From Sphingobacterium siyangense (lineage in GTDB: Bacteria > Bacteroidota > Bacteroidia > Sphingobacteriales > Sphingobacteriaceae), in assembly GCF_007830445.1 (NCBI RefSeq), contig NZ_VLKR01000012.1, positions 1-64,000 on the forward strand: a DNA stretch of 64,000 bases. Direction: 5' to 3'. Both the position numbers and the translations under genes were made by a program. The notes beneath the pieces were generated by a model. That model did not search any database. It had not been told where the DNA came from and saw only the letters and a list, made by a program, of their open reading frames with translations. This document shows positions 49,155-57,135 of this stretch, one piece after another. Numbering within the stretch: position 1 is the stretch's first letter; every line of letters starts with the position of its first letter.

Positions 49155-51437
49155 ATGAACATGCGTAAAAAGAGTAATATATTAACGGTTGTTTTATTAT
49201 TGATGACACAACTGACAGTGCTGGCCCAGAAAGTGGTTCGTCATGACCTTTATGTACGGGATACCATTGTCAATTATGCCGGTAAATCAAAACGGGCAAT
49301 CGCTGTAAACGGACAGATTCCGATGCCTACCCTGACTTTTACTGAAGGAGATACGGCGGAAATTGTTGTTCACAATGAGTTAAAGGAGAGCACGTCGCTA
49401 CATTGGCATGGTATTTTTCTGCCGAACAAAGAAGACGGAGTGCCACACCTGACGCAGGAACCTATACAGCCGAATTCGACTTATACTTATCGCTTTCCGA
49501 TAATCCAGCACGGTACACACTGGTATCATTCGCATTCCGGCTTGCAGGAACAGATCGGTATGTATGGTAGTCTTATTCTCAACAAGCGTGTAGATGATAA
49601 GACTTTCCGCAAAGGAATTGATGATTTACCCACGATTCCGGTCATATTGAGCGAATGGACAAATTATAACCCCGATAACATTCAGCGGATGCTACACACG
49701 GCCAACGATTGGGCCGCGATAAAAAAAGGCGCTACACAATCGTACGTTGAAGCTATTAAAGAAGGAAAGTTTAAAACTAAAGTTACGAATGAATGGAAAC
49801 GTCAGCTGGCAATGGATGTCAGTGATGTGTATTATGATAAGGTCTTGATGAACGGGGCTCATTCCACGGATTTAAAATCGGTGAACGGTAAAGCTTTGAA
49901 AGCAGGAGATAAAGTGCGTTTGCGAATTTCCAATGGTGGTGCTTCGTCTTATTTTTGGCTGCGCTATGCAGGTGGCAAAATTACCGTTGTTGCCAATGAT
50001 GGGAATGATGTGGTACCGGTGGAGGTCGATCGATTGATGATTGCCGTATCGGAGACTTATGATGTCGTTGTAACAATTCCAAATGAAGGCACAGCTTACG
50101 AATTTATGGCAACAACAGAAGATCGAACACAATCTGCAAGTTATTTTGTCGGAAATGGTATTAAACAGTTGATTTCTCCACTTCCCCGCCTTAAATATTT
50201 TGAAGGCATGAAGATGATGAACGATATGATGAAGATGAATGGGGATCTCAATGATATGGGTATGAAGATGAGTCTGAATCAGATGGATATGAATGTGGTG
50301 ATGTATCCCGAAATTACAGGTGATGGAAAGAAAAAAGAAGATCACAGTAAACATAGCGGTATGGATCATGGACAAATGAAGATGGAAGAAGATCCCAATC
50401 GTTATAATGCCAATGCATTGGGCGATATTGTAACGCTAAACTATGCGATGCTGGAGTCTCCTCAAGCGACTGAATTGCCTAAAAAAGCGCCGATACGAGA
50501 TCTTAAATTTACGCTTACGGGAAATATGAGCCGTTATGTATGGAGCATGGACAATAAAATTCTCTCGGAAACGGATAAGATACCGGTAAAAAAGGGCGAG
50601 GTATTGCGCATTACCATCTATAATAATTCGATGATGCGTCATCCAATACATCTGCATGGCTTTGACTTTAGACTGTTGAATGGAAAAGGATCAAAAGCGC
50701 CATTGAAAAATGTGGTGGATATCATGCCAATGGAGACGGATACGATCGAATTCTTAGCAAATGAAGAAGGGGACTGGTTTTTTCATTGCCACATCCTGTA
50801 TCATATGATGGCTGGGATGAATCGTGTGTTTGCTGTGGATGATTATAAAAATCCCAATCTTCCAGACAAAGCCAAAGCCTACAAGGAATTGCAAATGGAA
50901 AGTAATATGACCCATTTTATGGCGCAAAATGATTTTGCGACCAATGGAAATGACGGTCAGGCCATGTTTCAGAATGCGCGTTGGCAGCTCGGTTCCGAAT
51001 GGCGATTAGGGTATAACGATATGCATGGCTATGAGGTGGAAACCCACCTGGGTAGATACTTTGGGAAGATGCAATGGTTTATGCCATTTGTAGGTTTTGA
51101 TTATCGTTATCGCCGTATGGGGGAGGATGAACATGAGAAAAATATCTTTGGACAGGCCAATAAAAAAGATAGTCGCAAAGCTTTGAGTCTAGGTTTTATG
51201 TATACTTTACCTATGTTGGTCAACTTTCAGGCGGAGGTATATCACGATGGTATTGTCAGATTGCAGCTGATGCGCGAAGATATTCCGATCGCTAGAAGAA
51301 TCCGTGGTGATTTTATGGTCAACTCGGACCTTGAATATATGGCCGGACTAAATTATGTCATCACCAAAAATATGGCGTTTAGAACGCATTATGATAGTGA
51401 TATGGGGTTTGGTGTGGGCCTGTCATTAAATTATTAA
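49155..51437 (+). CDS. copA: Multicopper oxidase (CopA-type) fused to a CopB-like barrel
   Basis: A 760-residue exported protein. Residues about 25-590 are a three-cupredoxin multicopper oxidase with the four copper motifs: LHWHGIFLPN, HWYHSHSGLQEQIGMYG, HPIHLHGFDF and WFFHCHILYHMMAGM (T1 and trinuclear centres; HCH at 544-546). A Met/His-rich segment (about 352-415: MKMMNDMMKMNG, DHSKHSGMDHGQMKM) is of the CopA type. Residues about 610-760 (WRLGYNDMHGYEVETHLGRYF, FMPFVGFDYRYRRMGED, DMGFGVGLSLNY) match the CopB outer-membrane domain, normally a separate gene. It oxidises Cu(I) and may bind copper outside. The alternative start is MRKKSN at 49161. Confidence 0.92.
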   Translation: MNMRKKSNILTVVLLLMTQLTVLAQKVVRHDLYVRDTIVNYAGKSKRAIAVNGQIPMPTLTFTEGDTAEIVVHNELKESTSLHWHGIFLPNKEDGVPHLTQEPIQPNSTYTYRFPIIQHGTHWYHSHSGLQEQIGMYGSLILNKRVDDKTFRKGIDDLPTIPVILSEWTNYNPDNIQRMLHTANDWAAIKKGATQSYVEAIKEGKFKTKVTNEWKRQLAMDVSDVYYDKVLMNGAHSTDLKSVNGKALKAGDKVRLRISNGGASSYFWLRYAGGKITVVANDGNDVVPVEVDRLMIAVSETYDVVVTIPNEGTAYEFMATTEDRTQSASYFVGNGIKQLISPLPRLKYFEGMKMMNDMMKMNGDLNDMGMKMSLNQMDMNVVMYPEITGDGKKKEDHSKHSGMDHGQMKMEEDPNRYNANALGDIVTLNYAMLESPQATELPKKAPIRDLKFTLTGNMSRYVWSMDNKILSETDKIPVKKGEVLRITIYNNSMMRHPIHLHGFDFRLLNGKGSKAPLKNVVDIMPMETDTIEFLANEEGDWFFHCHILYHMMAGMNRVFAVDDYKNPNLPDKAKAYKELQMESNMTHFMAQNDFATNGNDGQAMFQNARWQLGSEWRLGYNDMHGYEVETHLGRYFGKMQWFMPFVGFDYRYRRMGEDEHEKNIFGQANKKDSRKALSLGFMYTLPMLVNFQAEVYHDGIVRLQLMREDIPIARRIRGDFMVNSDLEYMAGLNYVITKNMAFRTHYDSDMGFGVGLSLNY

Positions 51438-51460
51438 AAGCGTAGATCTTATTTGAGTTA

Positions 51461-51489
51461 GGGGGCTTTGCAGTGCAAAGCCCCCTTTT
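51461..51489 (+). terminator. Terminator of the copper operon
   Basis: GGGGGCTTTG (51461-51470) and CAAAGCCCCC (51476-51485) form a perfect 10-bp stem with a 5-base loop followed by TTTTCTTTT. A strong intrinsic terminator. Confidence 0.95.
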
Positions 51490-51590
51490 CTTTTGCCATT
51501 AAAAGAGAGAATAAATGGAGGACATCTTCTGAAATGATACAAACTTTATTGAGACTTCATTGGAAATTAAATCGGACTTTAGACGCTTTC

Positions 51591-51644
51591 ATCCGAATGA
51601 GGTCCCTATAAGGTCCGTATAAGCTCCCTATAAACTCCCCAGTA
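51591..51644. repeat. 11-bp tandem repeat
   Basis: GGTCCCTATAA, GGTCCGTATAA and GCTCCCTATAA follow each other at 51601, 51612 and 51623, with degenerate units at each side (ATCCGAATGA before, ACTCCCCAGTA after). The region between the copper terminator and fabH (51438-51816) is otherwise without a gene; the minus-strand frame over it reads through the repeat and is not believable. Confidence 0.75.
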
Positions 51645-51740
51645 TTTATTCCTTTCTTCTTCACGGTGCTGCCTGTAAAAAGAGGATAGGTTCGATTCTT
51701 CTTGCGCAATGGCGATCCTGTTTTTGGTGGCGGGAAATAA

Positions 51741-51778
51741 AGAAAAACCCCAGAAATCATTGATTCCTGGGGTTTTAT
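51741..51778 (-). terminator. fabH terminator
   Basis: AAAACCCCAG (51744-51753) and CTGGGGTTTT (51767-51776) form a 10-bp stem whose loop also pairs partly (AATCA/TGATT). On the minus strand it is followed by TCTTTATTT. Confidence 0.85.
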
Positions 51779-51816
51779 TTTAGTGTGAATTTATGACGAC
51801 TAAAGTTTTTGATCGC

Positions 51817-52815
51817 TTAAATCATCCATTTAAATATGCTGGCTCCCCAAGAGAAACCGGCACCAAAGGCGGTTAACATGACTAAATCACCGGTATTTAA
51901 TTTTTTAATATTTTGCCAGATACATAGTGGGATCGTGGCAGCAATGGTATTTCCTAGGTATTCGATATTACTTAACGCTCTATCTTCTGGTATATTAAGA
52001 CTACGCCCAACGGCATCAATGATGCGCTGATTAGCCTGATGTGGGATTAACCAATTGATATCTTCAATCTGTAGGTTGTTGCGTTGCAAAACCGTATTAC
52101 AGGCATCGCTCATAGACTGCACAGCATGTCTAAATACAGTTTTACCATCTTGTTTCAGGAATCTGTTGTCGTTAACAGGAAGATTGCTGTCGATTGGATA
52201 CAAAGAACCGCCGGCTTCAATTTTTAAAAATTCTTTTCCCGCTCCATTGCTACATAGATAGGCATCCATAATTCCACCTTCTAAAGATGGCTCAAGCCAT
52301 ATCACACCAGCGCCATCACCGAAAAGAATATTGGTTGAACGGTCTTTTAAATCGACATAAGTACTGATGTTGTCGGCTCCGACTACGAGTACATTTTTAT
52401 AACGTCCAGTCTCAACGAGAGCAGAAGCCATATCTAAGGCATATAAAAATCCAGAGCACGCAGCATTGACATCAAAAGCCCAAACATTGGTAAGACCTAA
52501 TTTTTCTAAAATGATATTTGCTGTTGCCGGCATAGGCATATCAGGTGTAGAAGTCGCCACAATTAGGGCATCTACATCGTTCAGATTTTTATGATATTGT
52601 GTTGCCAAATCTTGTATAGCTTTTACAGCCATGTCTGATGTGGCAAGATTTTCTTCTAAAATTCTCCGCTCCTTAATACCTGTGCGTTTGATAATCCACT
52701 CATCGGATGTATCGCAAAACTGCTCCAAATCTGTATTCGATCTTTTATTCGGTGGAATATATCCGCCAATACCAGTTATTGCTGCATATGGCCTGCTGGG
52801 TATTCTCTCAGTCAT
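51817..52815 (-). CDS. fabH: Beta-ketoacyl-ACP synthase III
   Basis: Starts fatty acid synthesis by condensing acetyl-CoA (or a branched acyl-CoA) with malonyl-ACP. The thiolase fold has its triad: Cys120 in VNAACSGFLYALD, His259 in LIPHQANQRIID and Asn289 in EYLGNTIAATI. 332 residues is normal. Other fab genes and plsX are absent nearby, so this is probably one of several FabH copies in the genome, or a stand-alone copy. TAnnTTTG is not seen upstream, only a CCGTAAAACTACGG hairpin (52893-52906). Confidence 0.93.
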   Translation of the reverse strand: MTERIPSRPYAAITGIGGYIPPNKRSNTDLEQFCDTSDEWIIKRTGIKERRILEENLATSDMAVKAIQDLATQYHKNLNDVDALIVATSTPDMPMPATANIILEKLGLTNVWAFDVNAACSGFLYALDMASALVETGRYKNVLVVGADNISTYVDLKDRSTNILFGDGAGVIWLEPSLEGGIMDAYLCSNGAGKEFLKIEAGGSLYPIDSNLPVNDNRFLKQDGKTVFRHAVQSMSDACNTVLQRNNLQIEDINWLIPHQANQRIIDAVGRSLNIPEDRALSNIEYLGNTIAATIPLCIWQNIKKLNTGDLVMLTAFGAGFSWGASIFKWMI

Positions 52816-53121
52816 AAATTAATGTACTCTATTCTCTCTCTTATTATATAGCTATCCTATTAGGAATTACTCGTGTGTCTTTTGCGCCGTAAAACTACGG
52901 TTAATTTATGCGATTAATAAGTGAAAAAATTGATTTTTGACAAAATAATTACGTTTTATCAGCATTTTTAACTGTTTTTTACGTATTACCTATACTAATC
53001 TTTTAATCGGTCTTTATGGGGCGGAATTAAATATTGAATGTGCTTGTTTTTTCAGAATTTTAATCTAATGAAGTCCGTCCGAATTGGAAAATAGTCTAGT
53101 TGCTTTTTGTGTTTCAAACCA
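52816..53121. other. Gene-free region between fabH and the MocR gene
   Basis: 306 bases on the minus-strand side of fabH. It holds a small hairpin, CCGTA-AAAC-TACGG (about 52893-52906). I see no ORF, and no terminator with a T-tract for the MocR gene. Confidence 0.35.
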
Positions 53122-54555
53122 TTACGTGGAGAGTTTTGCCTGTTCCAAAAGTTCAGCCAAAATGACTATTCCTTCTTCGATCAATTCCTCTGATAAGGAT
53201 CCGTAGCCAAGCCGTATACCGCCAAAAACATTTTCTCTGCCGTAGTTTTCGGGATGCGGTATATCTACTGATCTTTCCTTTAATTTTTGAAATAAAAATG
53301 CCCAGTCGATTTGATGTTTAAAAGATAGCCAAACCGCCAATCCCCCTTGTGGAGAGGTGTAGTTCACATGATCCTGCAGATGTTTGTCCAATTGGGCAAT
53401 CATAAAATCACGTTTCCTTTTGTAAAACTGTGTTGCTTTTCGGATATGTCTACGAATTGTTCCATCCTGAATGAGTTCCAGTACAGCTTGCTCCATAATA
53501 TTGTCACCTTGGATATCGATGATGTAGCGAAGTTCGGTAATCTGCTGGAGCAAAAGCTCGTTTCTCGTCGCAAGATAACCGATACGGAGTGCTGGTGCGA
53601 CAACTTTGCTCAGCGTACCAATGTATACTGTATTGATCAGCTCCTGTTGTGAAGCGAGCGGATAATAGGGAACTTGTTCAAAATGAAATTCGTAGTCGTA
53701 ATCATCCTCAATGATCGTGAAGTTATATTGGTTGGATAATGCTATTAATTGTGATCTCCGTTCTTTGCTTAAAGTGACAGTGGTTGGATATTGTCGATGT
53801 GGTGTAAGGTATAGCGCCTTAATGTTGCTCTTTTTCAATAAATGAGGTAGCAATTTTTCAACGATAAGACCATCGGTATCTACGGGAATAGGAATCAATT
53901 TCGCGCCGGCTTTTTCAAAGATCTTCCAGGCTGAATGGTATCCAGGGGACTCTACAAAGATATAATCATCGCGCTGCAATAGGCATTGGGCGACCAGGTA
54001 CATGGCCATTTGGCTTCCACGACTGATGCATAGCTTATTTTTATCGATGTGCATGTTGCGTTCGATGTTGAGCATATTGGCGATTTCTTCACGAAAATCT
54101 AGATGACCTCGGGGATCGGCATATCCCATCATTTTCCAACGTGCGCTGCGTTTAAAAATTTGGCGATAAGCCCGTCCGAGCTGTTCTACCGGGGCAATCT
54201 TACTGTCTGGATTACCGTCATCGAATATAATACGTGTTGGAGGCTGAAGATCAGATAATTCGATCTTTTGTGCAACATATAGGTTCGAGCCATAAGGTAA
54301 TTGGGCCGCTACAAATATACCTCTACGTGCTTGACTAACCAGCCAGCCTTCACTCAACAGCAACTGTATGGCATCAATTACCGTGTTTCGGTTTAATTTT
54401 AGTTGGGCTGCAAGAGATCTGCTACTCGGTAAGGCCGTTCCTTTCGGCAATCTACCTGATTGAATATCAGCAGCAATGTTATCCGCTATTTGGATGTAAA
54501 TCGCTTTTGAAGAGGATCTGTCAATATCTATCGTTAAATTCCAAGGTCTAAGCAT
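53122..54555 (-). CDS. MocR/GabR-type regulator (GntR HTH fused to aminotransferase fold)
   Basis: A 477-residue protein: winged HTH (residues 15-80: YIQIADNIAADIQSGRLPKGTALPSSRSLAAQLKLNRNTVIDAIQLLLSEGWL) followed by a fold-type I aminotransferase-like domain with the PLP-binding Lys in VYIGTLSKVVAPALRIGYLA and Asp-Tyr in TIIEDDYDYEF. Such regulators sense a PLP-reactive amino compound and switch a neighbouring metabolic gene. The partner is the divergent aminotransferase, and a 24-bp-spaced direct repeat lies between them (54690-54725). In GabR the regulator activates gabT and represses itself; here the effector is unknown. Confidence 0.93.
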   Translation of the reverse strand: MLRPWNLTIDIDRSSSKAIYIQIADNIAADIQSGRLPKGTALPSSRSLAAQLKLNRNTVIDAIQLLLSEGWLVSQARRGIFVAAQLPYGSNLYVAQKIELSDLQPPTRIIFDDGNPDSKIAPVEQLGRAYRQIFKRSARWKMMGYADPRGHLDFREEIANMLNIERNMHIDKNKLCISRGSQMAMYLVAQCLLQRDDYIFVESPGYHSAWKIFEKAGAKLIPIPVDTDGLIVEKLLPHLLKKSNIKALYLTPHRQYPTTVTLSKERRSQLIALSNQYNFTIIEDDYDYEFHFEQVPYYPLASQQELINTVYIGTLSKVVAPALRIGYLATRNELLLQQITELRYIIDIQGDNIMEQAVLELIQDGTIRRHIRKATQFYKRKRDFMIAQLDKHLQDHVNYTSPQGGLAVWLSFKHQIDWAFLFQKLKERSVDIPHPENYGRENVFGGIRLGYGSLSEELIEEGIVILAELLEQAKLST

Positions 54556-54689
54556 GAGGCTGTTGTATCGGGTAATTGTTCAAATATACAATTGTTCTGC
54601 AGGATTAAAATACATTCGATAGATGGCGCATGAGCAGTGCTGCGCTATTCTATTTAAGATGAGTTATTTTGTTTATTGCCTGTTTCGGC

Positions 54690-54725
54690 TGGACTAGGAA
54701 TAAATAACCATCTTGGACTAGGAAT
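54690..54725. promoter_or_regulatory. Two 12-bp direct repeats, candidate MocR operator
   Basis: TGGACTAGGAAT occurs exactly at 54690-54701 and 54714-54725, a 24-bp period. Direct repeats in the divergent region are the known form of MocR/GabR sites. A shorter pair, AATTGTTC at 54574-54581 and 54590-54597, lies nearer the regulator gene. Confidence 0.6.
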
Positions 54726-54774
54726 GAAAGGGGATTTAAGTGGATTTTTGAGTTTTACTAATTCTAAGTCATTC

Positions 54775-55932
54775 ATGAAACCATTTCCCGTTTTTGAGAA
54801 AGTTGATATTGCGATCGAACGAGCTCTTGGTTGCTTTGTCTATGATAAACAGCAGCAGGCCTATCTAGATCTCTATGGTGGTCATGCCGTTATTTCTGTT
54901 GGGCATAGCCATCCGCATGTTGTTGAGCAAACTATAAAACAGATGAACAAGATCGGATTTTATTCAAATGCAGTTACAAACGATCTTCAGGATCGTTTGG
55001 CCGAACGCTTAGGCAGTGCCTGTGGTTATCCGACGTATGCTATTTTTTACAGTAATTCGGGAGCTGAAGCAAATGAAAATGCACTGAAGTTAGCTTCGTT
55101 CCATACGGGAAGGAGGAAAGTATTGGCGATGTCCAATGCGTTTCATGGGAGAACCTCAGCTGCGGTTGCGGCAACGGATATCCAGTCAATTCGTGCACCA
55201 TTAAATGAAAGTGAACAATTTGTCTTTACACCTTTCAACGAGATCTCCAGTTTGAAAAAACAATTGGAAACGGAAGAATATTGTGCGGTCATTATTGAAC
55301 CTATTCAAGGTGTCGGGGGAATTCATCGGGCAAGTACTAGTTTCTTACAGGAAGTAAGAGCAATTTGCACGAAAACTGGGACCATGCTTATTTTGGATGA
55401 AATTCAATGCGGGTATGGGCGCACGGGACTTTTCTTTGCACATCAGCATGCAGGGATAGAAGCCGATCTAATTACTGTGGCCAAAGGGATTGCAAATGGG
55501 CTGCCGATGGGGGCGACAATTATTTCGCCTAAAATAAAGCCGGTCATAGGACAATTGGGGACTACTTTTGGCGGAAGTCATGCGGTCTGCGCGGCGGCTC
55601 TGGCTGTACTTGATGTAATTCAAAAGGAGCAATTGATTGATAATGCCGCAGTTGTAGGTGAATTTTTGTTGACAGAATTAAGAAAAATTCATGGCGTGAG
55701 TGAAGTTAGAGGGCAAGGTTTGATGATCGGCGTAGAGTTTGAAAACGATATTCGACAACTGCGGAAAGAACTTCTGTTTTCTGAAAAGATTTTTACAGGA
55801 TATGCAGGACGCTATACGCTCCGTCTATTACCGCCGCTGTGTTTTACCATGAATCATGCGGAGACTTTTTTGAAGAGTCTACGGAAGCTTGTGCTCAAAG
55901 AGAAACTAGCCCATGATGTTTCGGGATATTGA
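54775..55932 (+). CDS. Class III aminotransferase (acetylornithine/4-aminobutyrate type)
   Basis: A 386-residue PLP enzyme: FEKVDIAIERALGCFVYDKQQQAYLDLYGGHAVISVGHSHP at the start, SNSGAEANENALKLA, ILDEIQCGYGRTGLFFAHQ (Asp holding the PLP ring nitrogen) and VAKGIANGLPMGA with the PLP Lys. It resembles ArgD/acetylornithine aminotransferase, but no arg genes are nearby, and the MocR partner points to a catabolic or special role, such as 4-aminobutyrate. The open frame begins with TTG at 54676; that stretch carries the 12-bp repeats and is not likely coding, so the ATG at 54775 is preferred. Confidence 0.9.
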   Translation: MKPFPVFEKVDIAIERALGCFVYDKQQQAYLDLYGGHAVISVGHSHPHVVEQTIKQMNKIGFYSNAVTNDLQDRLAERLGSACGYPTYAIFYSNSGAEANENALKLASFHTGRRKVLAMSNAFHGRTSAAVAATDIQSIRAPLNESEQFVFTPFNEISSLKKQLETEEYCAVIIEPIQGVGGIHRASTSFLQEVRAICTKTGTMLILDEIQCGYGRTGLFFAHQHAGIEADLITVAKGIANGLPMGATIISPKIKPVIGQLGTTFGGSHAVCAAALAVLDVIQKEQLIDNAAVVGEFLLTELRKIHGVSEVRGQGLMIGVEFENDIRQLRKELLFSEKIFTGYAGRYTLRLLPPLCFTMNHAETFLKSLRKLVLKEKLAHDVSGY

Positions 55933-56067
55933 TTAGCCTCTCTATTGATTTTGTGCTAAGTTTTAATGAAGGATTCTCCAAATTAGCTGTCGCGCTTTGA
56001 TAAATGTCGTAAAAGAAGTAATTTCACATCTAGCGTATTTAATCAGTAATAGTTTATAATAGATTTC

Positions 56068-56481
56068 ATGACAACAACAAAATGTTTGCCTACAGCGGGT
56101 TTAGTGAGTATTAAGGAGGATAAATTATTATTAGCGTATAGCAACAATAGAAAGGCATGGTATCTGCCGGGTGGAAAGATTGATGCGGGGGAGGAAGCTC
56201 TGCAGTCCCTTCGTCGTGAAATTTTGGAGGAGCTAAATATCAATCTGGATCCGGATAAAATCTCCTATTATTGCCATGTTACAGCCCCGGCATACGGGCT
56301 TGTGCCAGAGGTTATCATGGAACAAGATTGTTTTCTGTATCCATTAACAGAGCAGATCGAACCCAGTAATGAGATTGGTGCCGTTCGTTATTTTTCACAC
56401 CAAGAGTACCAGGAAGAACCGATCCAGGTCATTGGCGTTTTGCATGTGTTTGACAAGTTGAAGGCTGACGGATTGATTTAA
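56068..56481 (+). CDS. NUDIX hydrolase
   Basis: A 137-residue NUDIX protein with the Nudix box GGKIDAGEEALQSLRREILEEL (residues 31-52), matching GX5EX7REUXEEXGU with the expected Glu residues, and VLLAYSNN, WYLPGG before it. It hydrolyses a nucleoside diphosphate linked to another group; the substrate is unknown. 135 bases separate it from the aminotransferase, so co-transcription is possible. The ATG at 56068 gives the family N-terminus. Confidence 0.92.
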   Translation: MTTTKCLPTAGLVSIKEDKLLLAYSNNRKAWYLPGGKIDAGEEALQSLRREILEELNINLDPDKISYYCHVTAPAYGLVPEVIMEQDCFLYPLTEQIEPSNEIGAVRYFSHQEYQEEPIQVIGVLHVFDKLKADGLI

Positions 56482-56495
56482 AAACCCTGTCGCTA

Positions 56496-57023
56496 CTAGA
56501 TGCCATAGCCTTCATTGAGACAGCTTATACCTTTTGTGTCTTTTAAAGGTATAATTTTCTGGCTTTTGGTATCCATACGCCATGCCTTGACGATTTTGTC
56601 GAAATATTCTTTGCTTTCATCGACCCGGCTAATGGCTATAATTTCACTGTTTGGTTTGTCTCCTTGCTTGCAGTTGCATAAGCTAAGCTGCTCGTTGGAC
56701 TTCAGTTTTTGGATATTGATGGTATCCAAAATCTTGTATTTGACTTTACCTTTGCTATCATCGGGTAACAATTCCTCTAAAATACAAACACCATTTTTGG
56801 CATTTGTAAAATAGCCGGCAGCAAAGCGATAATCGCCCTGTGCATTCTTGTCGGTTTCAATAAGTGCGCCAGTTGTGTAGGTATAAGATTTTAATTCAGC
56901 AATTTCATTGATCTCACGGAATACTTTCCCATATAAGGGGTTTTTCTGATCGTTAACGGTATTGAAACTGGACCAACTGCAGATGGATAGAACCGCAATC
57001 GGTATAATTAGTATATATCTCAT
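56496..57023 (-). CDS. Small secreted protein of unknown function
   Basis: A 175-residue protein with a signal peptide (MRYILIIPIAVLSICSWSSF). The rest is soluble (VFREINEIAELKSYTYTTGALIETDKNAQGDYRFAAGYF and LCNCKQGDKPNSEIIAISRVDESKEYFDKIVKAWRMD) with three Cys (SLCNC and a late SCL). The family is not recognised. The frame opens at 57035 with TTG, but the ATG at 57023 starts the signal peptide. It is convergent with the NUDIX gene (14 bases apart) and its promoter region is taken up by the large hairpin at 57034-57091. Confidence 0.65.
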   Translation of the reverse strand: MRYILIIPIAVLSICSWSSFNTVNDQKNPLYGKVFREINEIAELKSYTYTTGALIETDKNAQGDYRFAAGYFTNAKNGVCILEELLPDDSKGKVKYKILDTINIQKLKSNEQLSLCNCKQGDKPNSEIIAISRVDESKEYFDKIVKAWRMDTKSQKIIPLKDTKGISCLNEGYGI

Positions 57024-57033
57024 AGTTTTCAAC

Positions 57034-57091
57034 AATTAAAAACGTTATTAAGTTAACAAATCTTTCTGTTAACTTAATAACGTTTTTAATT
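57034..57091 (-). terminator. Large hairpin after the AsmA gene
   Basis: Two 25-base arms (57034-57058 and 57067-57091) are exact reverse complements with an 8-base loop. It lies 45 bases past the stop of the AsmA gene (minus strand) and runs up to the start of the next gene on the same strand. The A+T-rich stem has T-tracts inside it. Confidence 0.75.
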
Positions 57092-57135
57092 CAGCACTAT
57101 TGTGTCGACTGAATTTACTAAAACTAATTACGCGT

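Noticed and set aside
49872..50375. 167-residue minus-strand frame, His/Ile-rich
   Set aside because: It is the reverse of the Met/His-rich part of the multicopper oxidase; the plus-strand gene has full motifs.
51557..51760. 67-residue minus-strand frame across the 11-bp repeat
   Set aside because: It reads through the tandem repeat and into the fabH terminator region and has no start context or homology I can see.
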